NCBI GenBank assembly: GCA_024291935.2
Contig: CM044322.1
Coordinates: 71,973,405 to 72,037,404, forward strand
Direction: 5' to 3'
DNA length: 64,000 bases
DNA from: Okapia johnstoni
Taxonomy: Eukaryota > Chordata > Mammalia > Artiodactyla > Giraffidae
Made by a program: the position numbers and the translations under genes. Below the pieces are notes generated by a model. The model was not told where the DNA came from and made no database searches. It saw only the letters and a list, made by a program, of their open reading frames with translations. The first letter of the stretch is position 1; each line of letters starts with the position of its first letter. Positions 38,700 through 64,000 of the stretch are shown in pieces.

Positions 38700-39060
38700 A
38701 TTAAAAAAATTTACTGTGTAAGAGACATTACAAAGGTTAATGGCTTAAAACAGCCCTTTTTTAAAAAATTTGTTTAATTTGTGACCTTAGTGGGTCAAGA
38801 GTTTGCACAGGGCTCAGCTGGATGATTTTTCTGCTTCAGAAGGTGTATCTAAGGATTTGGCATGTGTATTTGGAAGCCTGGCCCCACCAGCATCAGCCTC
38901 CATGTCTATGTAGCCTCAGGGCTTCACCACATGATCTCTCTGGCCATGGAGCATGCTTTATTATATGGGGGCTCAAGGCTCTAAGAAGCCAAGACTGAAG
39001 CTAACAGTACCCTGAAAGGCCAGGTCGAGAACTAGTATAATGTTCACCCCCCACCAGGGC
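38700..39060. other. Unassigned, probably an old interspersed repeat
   Basis: Text such as 'gtgggtcaagagtttgcaca..ggctcagctggatgat' has the feel of an old mammalian repeat, but I cannot name it. No gene is seen. Confidence 0.3.
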
Positions 39061-39094
39061 AGATTCAAGGTCTAGAAAAACAGAGCCCATCTCT

Positions 39095-39230
39095 CTCTTT
39101 CTTTTTTTTTTGGCTGTGCCAGTCTTAGCTGTGGCATGTGGGATCTAGTTCCTTGGCTAGGGATTGAACCCAGGCCCCCTGCATTGGCAGCTGGGAGTCT
39201 TGGCCACTGGACCACCAGGGAAGTCCCTAA
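39095..39230 (-). mobile_element. CHR-type SINE
   Basis: The minus strand begins 'ggacttccctggtggtccag' at about 39226. The reversed A tail is the T run at 39097-39110. Confidence 0.85.
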
Positions 39231-39239
39231 AGCCCACTT

Positions 39240-39725
39240 TAAAGAAGTGCGTTAAAGAATTTGCAGCCATTTCTAATCTGACACAAAGACCAAAATAAAA
39301 ATTGGCAATTTTAGCAAAGGAAATACAAATTTCTTCAAACATATGAAAAGAGGTTCAACTTCACTCATGATAAAAGAAATGCAAACTAAACTGCCAAGAA
39401 GTCGTTTTCCCTGACTAGGCTGGCAAAGATCAAAAAGTGGTGGTAAGATAAATTATTAAGCTCCACTTCTAGATATTTAACCATACAGATAAACTTACAT
39501 ATGTGATATAATTGTTGCAGCATTGTTTAAAATACCAAAATGGGAAACAACCTAAATGTCTTACCAATAGGAATTAGCTCAATTATTGCATATTCATATA
39601 GTGTAATACTATGTATGCAATTATAGTAAAAATTGAAGATCTTTGTGTCCTCATATGAAAAGATATCTAATATACAGTAAGAGAAAAAGTAAGCTATGAT
39701 GTATTTGAGGTTTACTTCAAAGTAA
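39240..39725 (+). mobile_element. Old L1 ORF2 3' end fragment
   Basis: 'tatgaaaagaggttcaactt', 'aaaagaaatgcaaactaaac' and 'gggaaacaacctaaatgtct' follow the order of L1 ORF2 C-terminal coding. Confidence 0.7.
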
Positions 39726-40001
39726 TTTAGTGGAGCCAGCAAAGCTGGATCTCAGATGGGGCAAGCCTAAGGAGCAAAATTTAAGTCATCACACCTGCAT
39801 GTGCAAGTACAGCTCTGAGAGTGAGTGCTCCCTTAAATTATGCCCACTTTGCTTACCTAACTCTAGCCCTAGTCCTGGGGGCCAGAATGGGGGATGGATA
39901 GCTGGCATGGGTATAGGTGAAACAGGATTTGTCATCAATTTGTAGTTCATAATTTAAGACTGTTCATGATATAACGAACAGCAAGATGATATGTTTTATA
40001 T

Positions 40002-40270
40002 TGGAGAAGGCTATGGCACCCCACTCCAGTACTCTTGCCTGGAAAATCCCATGGACGGAGGAGCCTGGTAGGCTGCAGTCCATGGGGTCGCTAAGTGTCG
40101 GACACGACTGAGTGACTTCACTTTCACTTTCATGCATTGGAGAAGGAAATGGCAACCCACTCCAGTGTTCTTGCCTGGAGAATCCCAGGGACGGGGGAGC
40201 CTGGTGGGCTGCCGTCTATGGGGTCGCACAGAATTGGACATGACTGAAGCGATTAAGCAGCAGCAGCAGC
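40002..40270 (+). mobile_element. Bov-A2 SINE with target-site duplication
   Basis: Dimeric Bov-A copy with an AGC tail. Flanks are 'atgttttata' at 39991-40000 and 'atgtcttata' at 40271-40280, one mismatch apart. Confidence 0.94.
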
Positions 40271-40897
40271 ATGTCTTATATATTATATTATAGAGAAATA
40301 TATTTGCTTATATAAACCTAGAATCTCTCTAGAATACCTGAGAAACAGAACTGGTCTTGGAGAAGTGGGGAGCTGGGGCAGGAGCAGGGAGGACTTTTGC
40401 TGTTTACCATTATATACATTTTGAATTTTGAAACCTGTGAATGAATTTATCACTGGTTCAATGAACTTATCAGTGAAAAGTACTATGGCACATTTGTTTC
40501 CTTTTGTGTGTTCCAACTAGTCATGATGTTCTTGTAAAATCTGAAGTTTTCAGGTATCTGCAAATCAACTGGCCCACAGAGACATATTGAAGAATATCCT
40601 TTCTCTCAGTTTAAAGTTCTTGCCTCTCAACCAGAAGACTCACACTTGCTGAATGAAGCATGACAAAGAATGGGGTTGGGAAGAAATAGGGGGAGTCTAG
40701 CAAAGATCGATAGCCCCTGAAATGGGTCAAGAACTTTTTCATTCTTTCAGCAGTATTTATTGAATGCTTTCTGTTATGACCTGAAGTGTGGCCCTCAAAA
40801 TTCATGTATTGAAGCTATACCCAGTACCTCTAGAATGTGACTACTTAGAAATAGGCCTTCAAAGTGGAAATTCGGGTATATGAGGTCATATGAGTGG

Positions 40898-41105
40898 GTT
40901 TCCCTGGTGGCTCAGCTGTTAAAGAACTCATCTTACCAATGCAGGAGATTCAAGAGTTGTGGGTTTGAGCCCTGGATCGGGAAGATCCCCCAGAGAAGGA
41001 AATGGTGAACTGCTCCAATATTCTTCCCTGAAAAATTCCATGGACAGATGAGCAATGGGGTGGCAAAGAGTCGGATATGACTGAGCGCGTATGCTCGCAC
41101 ACATG
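40898..41105 (+). mobile_element. Bov-tA SINE nested in LTR
   Basis: 'gggtttccctggtggctcag' head and tail 'aaagagtcggatatgactga'. Complete. Confidence 0.92.
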
Positions 41106-41164
41106 GGTGGGCCCTAATCCAAGGTCACTATTGTCCTTCTACAGAGATTAAAACAGACACGTGG

Positions 41165-41440
41165 GACTTCCCTGGTGGTCCAGTGGTTAAGAATCCACCT
41201 GCCAATGCAGGGGACTGGGGTCCCATCTCTGGGTTGGGAAGACTTCACATGTCGTGGGGCAACTAAGACCATGTGTTCCAAGTACTGAAGCCCATGGGCT
41301 CCAGAGCCAAAGCTCTGCAACAAGAGAAGCCGTGGCAAGAAGCCCTCGTACGACTGGAGAGGGGCCCGATTGCTGAAACTAGAGAACGCCCACACTCAGC
41401 AATGAAGATCCAGCACAGCCATAAATAAATAAGTAAAAGC
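41165..41440 (+). mobile_element. CHR-type SINE nested in LTR
   Basis: 'gggacttccctggtggtcca' head, then 'gaagcccatgggctccagag' body and 'agccataaataaataagtaa' tail. Long CHR form. Confidence 0.9.
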
Positions 41441-41660
41441 CACACAGACATGGGCATAGAGGGAAGACTATGCCTCATATGAGGACACAGTGAGAAGGGG
41501 GCCATTTGCAAGCCAGAGAGAAAGGCCTCAGAAGACGCCAAACTAGCCAACACCATGATGGTGGGATTCTAGCCTCCGAACTGTGAGAAAATACCTTTCT
41601 GTTGTTTAAGCCACCTAGGCTGTGGCATTCCTTCTCTGTGCCAGATTGATACTAGGTGCT

Positions 41661-42080
41661 GAGAATACATAGGTTAGTAAGAAGCTCTATCTGAAGCAGT
41701 GTATATTCTGCTGAGGAAGATGGATAGGTAGTTTCAAAACAAGGTTAAACAAAGTATGTGTCTAGAAGACAGGCACCAGACCTGTTTGGGAGAGGGAGAA
41801 CAGGGTATTGGGAGAGGTAATCTGCAAGTTGTATAGTATGTAGGAGTTAGCAGAAGAAAAGATGAGAAAAGAGACCTTTAGGTAGAAGATAGCATTAACA
41901 AAGGCAAACAGTGAGATTAGTGTACAAAGGAAGTCAACTGCCAGTAGTTTTGCTAGTGTAGAGCATGAAGGGTGAATGATGGAAGAGGCTAGTACAACAG
42001 GGCCTTGCATGCTGTGTTAAGGGGCTTGAGTTTAATTTTGGAGGGAAGGGGAAGGCACGTGAGGATTTTACGAGCAGAGT
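41661..42080 (+). mobile_element. Old interspersed repeat (family not assigned)
   Basis: Shares the pattern of the repeat at 31120-32110: 'acaaaggcaaacagtgagat', 'gccttgcatgctgtgttaag' and 'ttgagtttaattttggaggg'. Confidence 0.4.
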
Positions 42081-42384
42081 GACTCCAATTCACATTTAAA
42101 ATAGATCCTTCTTTTTTTAAATAATAGTTTATTCTTTGGCCAAGAACAGCTGTCAGCAATCTGAGCAAGAATAAGACAAGACAGACTGAGACTACCAATG
42201 GGATAATCAAAGGTCATTAAAAACAAACATTAGCTGCTCCAATTGGCTTTGTTTGCAGCTCAAATCACCTCCTTTACTAAGCTACACAAAATTCCAGATC
42301 TAATATCTCAAGGAAACCTCCTCTGATGAGTCTCGAACTCATTGATTTCTCATCATCCTCTCTATAGATGTATTTTTGTGTGTG

Positions 42385-42582
42385 TGCTTGGTCGCTCAGT
42401 GGTGTCTGACTCTGCACCCCTATGGATTGTAGTCTGCCAGGCTCCTCTATCGAACTTTCCAGGCAAGAATACTGCCATCTCCTACTCCAGGGGATCTTCC
42501 TGAATCAGAGATTGAACCCACATCTCTTGCACCTGTGGCATTGGCTGGTGGATTCTTTACCACTGCCCCACCTGGGAACCAT
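42385..42582 (-). mobile_element. Bov-tA SINE
   Basis: Minus strand. Tail end 'gtcgctcagtggtgtctgac' in plus sense; head near 42565-42582. Internally shortened around 42440-42490. Confidence 0.88.
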
Positions 42583-42977
42583 CTATAGATAGCATCATCC
42601 ATTTAATACTTCTACCCATTTCCTTCCTGTTACTTTTTCCTTAAAAGTATTTCAAAGCTGGGGTTTGCTTCATAAATTCTCTGTTCCTAGTGGCCAGTGG
42701 TATTTAATGATAGTAAGAATTTGTGTTCTAATTTGAGCCTCTTCAAGGGAGGGTAGTCCAAAATAATCCTGTGACAGTTATGCCAATGTATTTCTTTCAC
42801 ATTTCCTCAGGTTTTCTACACTTGACTATCTTCCTTGACCGCTCAAGCCAAATAAGTGAACTAATTAACAAATACACCTACCAGGGAAGGGATCCTTCTA
42901 TTTAACTTCTTTTCCCTTGAAAACTTCTCTTTCTCCATCCAATGCCCTATCTCAGTCATTTGTCTATACAGCAAACA

Positions 42978-43095
42978 GTAGCTTTTTCTTTGGCCATGGC
43001 ACACAGAATCTCAGTTCCCCCACCAGGCATCAAACCTGTGCCTGCTGTGGTGGAAGCGTGTAGTCTCAACCACTGGACGGCCAGGGAAGTCCTAC
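42978..43095 (-). mobile_element. CHR-type SINE
   Basis: Minus strand begins 'aggacttccctggccgtcca' at about 43094. Box-B region 'ccccaccaggcatcaaacct' in plus sense. Confidence 0.8.
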
Positions 43096-43294
43096 AATAA
43101 CCTTTTACTGGAGCATTTTGCCACCTCTGCATTCTCAATACTGGGTGAGTTTACCCTTGGTTGCACATAAAAAATAACTCTCTGAAAAATATGATTTTGA
43201 CACTATAGTGGGGATAAAAAGCTTTTGCTTTCTGTGAAAAGTTGATTCAACTTGTTGGGGACGACTTTTAGACTATTTGGAAAACTTTATATTG

Positions 43295-43480
43295 TGTGTG
43301 CGTGCTCAGTCATGTCTCACTGTAACCCCGTGGACGCTGGCCCATCAGGCTCCTCTGTCCACTCAAGTCTCCAGGCGAAAACACTGGAGCAGGTTGCGAT
43401 TTCCTATTCCCGGGGATCTTCCCAAACCAGGAACTGACTGGCAGGCAGATTCTTTACCATTGCGCCATCTGGGAAGGCCT
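43295..43480 (-). mobile_element. Bov-tA SINE
   Basis: Minus strand. Plus-sense text 'gtgctcagtcatgtctcact' marks the tail and 'ccattgcgccatctgggaag' the head. Diverged, with a deletion near 43425-43440. Confidence 0.85.
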
Positions 43481-43889
43481 ATATTCTCTGGTGGCTAACA
43501 AATTTATGTATATTTCCATAACAAAAAACTGGACTTCCTCAACTAAAAATGTCATATATGCTTTCATGCTTGAAAATTCTAAATTGTTGAAGCCATCTAA
43601 GATCACTTCTAAACCCTCTCTTCTTTAAAAGGATTAATGACAGTACTTGAGTTAGAATAATAATGGGTAAGCATCACTGTCAGAAAAAAATCCTCACATA
43701 TATTTAGGCAACTAAAACAGCGTACTTGAGGGGAAGTTTGGCAGCATGTCCTTGTAAAAGGTTTCTAAAGACAAATAGAATCTGTGGAATTGGATCACGT
43801 ACACAAAGGTTCAACAACATTCTAGTTGGGCCTCTATTGAGGCAGATCTCACCCTGAAGTGATGTACGACTACTTAACTCACATCAAGA

Positions 43890-45614
43890 CGTTCCTACAC
43901 CAGTTTTATTTAAAACACAAATAAGTATTTATCTTTCTGTAATGGCAAACTGTTCAAATAATGGTAAACATGAATCACTAACACAAGGCTTTAAATATGA
44001 AACAAAATTTTTTTTTAAAAAGCAAAAGAATAAAGGTTATATACAAAAGGGACATGGAATCTACAAGCCGATTCCAAAAATGAAATGAGTAGAAAATCTG
44101 TGGTGAAACCAGAACATTCCACCCCTGCTTTGGAGAAGGGCTATCAGACAACATTCAGTCAGCTGAAGATGGACTGGCAGATAAGTATCTATACATAAAT
44201 GTCAAGTCATTTTTGCTTGTGTAGAATCATCCAGATCTTCCCAAGACTGAATTGGGCAGTCCTGTGGCTTTCTTCCTTTTCATATTCCCAACAAGGCTAC
44301 ATGAAGTTCAACTCTTGATGAGCCGCTTACAACAGCAGTTCCTTAGGAGCCAACATGACAGGTGGGTCAGATTTCCCTATGAGAAACAAAACTGGCCACC
44401 TACAGCGAAGTATCAAAATGGGCAGGTCCTTTCCTCTTCCTTTTGATTATGTACAATGTCTCCTTTCAAGACTATTATCCCCATCATACTTGTTCCTTCA
44501 CAAGTCTAAACCTTGACGTGATATGAAGGAGATCAACATCAAGAAAAGAAAATTCAATTCAGAAATGAAGAAAACTGGAAGGCATACAATACACCCCCAG
44601 AGCATCTCGATAACTCCTGCTACAGTACAATTCCAGGTACTGCTGTAGTCCATGGATAAATAATGGCAGCTTGAATGAGCTCATTCTTCCCCCTCAGGTG
44701 GTTAAAGGGCACCAAATAAATACTGGGCAAGAGGAGTTTGCAAAGAGAATTAGAAATTAAAAAAATTAACCAATTTTTATCCCTGTGATAATACAACACT
44801 AGTAAGGAAGCAAGTACTGAAGAAGAGAAGGGACAATTCTTGCTAAAAAATAAATTCCTGTAATCACTATGTCACCATCTCTTTTTAAGAATCCAGGGAA
44901 TCCCAGAAATAGAAAATTAGTTTCAGAGGACCCCTGAGGCACTTTAAAGCCTTAAAAAATTACAGTAATAATAAATTAGCTATTGCCCTTCAGAGGCTTA
45001 TGGAGCAGAAGCATGAAAATCAGGTCCAAAAAGTTATGTCCAGATTACAGGTTTCCTGAGCCGCTCAGCTGTTTCGAAAAGCTTAGTTGAATTCTCCAAA
45101 TACCTTTAAAAAGACATACAATTTAACACAGACTGAGTGGATTTTTTTTTTCAGTGGCGGCATGAAATTTGGTCCTTAATGGTAGCAGCTGTCTTCACCC
45201 TTTTCGAACTCAGGTTAACAATAGGTACGTTAAGACAATACATAAAAGAAATTATACAATAAAGGGAAAAAAGGTAAAAACTGACAAACACCTCAAGGAG
45301 TCACTAAGTTTTCTTGCACCCTTTCACTTAGGTCTCCCACTCAGTCTTTTTGTGGAGAGAGGGGTAAGACAGAACTTTTTTCTCAAAGATGCTGAACAAT
45401 GGCATCAAATGGACAAAATGATTACCAAGGGATTTAAAAATCTGACCCCAAGGAATCCAGAACACATGTGGATAATTCAGAGGTACACTTCTGATTTGGG
45501 GCAAATTCTAGACTAAAGAAATCATTTTGGATAAATGTTATAATAGATGAAACTAAGTCCAGTTTTTTGGTGAGTTTTTTTGTTTGTTTTGCTGTAAATG
45601 TTCTACTACCACCT
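43890..45614 (-). other. ZC3H11A: ZC3H11A 3'UTR (inferred)
   Basis: It lies between the stop codon and the candidate poly(A) signal. The stretch has no SINE or LINE, in contrast to flanking DNA, which fits a retained 3'UTR. Open frames on either strand here have no domain. Confidence 0.65.
43905..43910 (-). terminator. ZC3H11A: Candidate ZC3H11A polyadenylation signal
   Basis: AATAAA on the minus strand about 1.7 kb after the stop codon. It is the only minus-strand copy I found between the stop codon and 43.8 kb. Confidence 0.6.

Positions 45615-64000
<18,386 letters not shown>

Larger units (their letters stand above)
40768..41660 (+). mobile_element. MaLR-type LTR split by two SINEs
   Basis: The LTR begins 'tgttatgacctgaagtgtgg', continues with 'aattcatgtattgaagctat' and 'gggtgggccctaatccaagg', then 'gaggacacagtgagaagggg' and 'ctccgaactgtgagaaaata'. 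This is the usual order of MaLR (MST/MLT1-type) LTRs. A Bov-tA (40898-41105) and a CHR-type SINE (41165-41440) interrupt it. No internal retroviral sequence is attached. Confidence 0.65.

Overview
This window is mammalian genomic DNA from a ruminant, most likely a bovid. The evidence is the repeat content: many Bov-tA and Bov-A2 SINEs, several BovB (RTE) LINEs, cetartiodactyl tRNA-Glu SINEs (CHR type), ruminant L1 3' ends, older L1/L2/MIR, DNA transposons and a retroviral remnant. Two protein-coding genes are present, both on the minus strand: SNRPE and ZC3H11A. As I remember it, this pairing and order match human 1q32.1; I could not check this.

Layout. 1-29.9 kb is intergenic sequence downstream of SNRPE and is built almost entirely of nested mobile elements: old L1 pieces, three BovB copies, a retroviral env remnant, two old DNA transposons and an RPS15 processed pseudogene. 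I see no functional gene there. 29.9-35.7 kb is SNRPE. All five coding exons are intact, have GT/AG junctions and spell a 92-residue SmE protein. 35.3-36.1 kb is a CpG-rich promoter region with ETS-type sites. 36.1-43.9 kb is the gap between the genes, mostly SINEs, with MIR, L1 and an LTR split by two SINEs. 43.9-64 kb is the 3' two-thirds or more of ZC3H11A: 13 coding exons from the acidic region to the stop codon, plus a 3'UTR of about 1.7 kb. The 5' exons that carry the CCCH zinc fingers lie beyond 64000.

How the genes work. SmE is a core spliceosomal snRNP protein. ZC3H11A is a nuclear RNA-binding protein linked to the TREX mRNA-export machinery. Both act in mRNA processing, but they are separate transcription units about 8 kb apart, and nothing in the sequence shows co-regulation.

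I did not find a new biological system. The most useful oddities are: (a) a reading-phase break between two adjacent ZC3H11A exons, implying a missing, diverged or skipped exon; (b) two short motifs in ZC3H11A repeated exon by exon; (c) two SINE-tail insertions of only 42 and 47 bp with clean target-site duplications, one just upstream of SNRPE; (d) an L1 with its own target-site duplication whose middle is not L1; and (e) a full-length mariner with a perfect TA duplication but with no catalytic aspartate that I can recognise. Repeat family names come from recognising sequence by eye and should be read as type-level calls.
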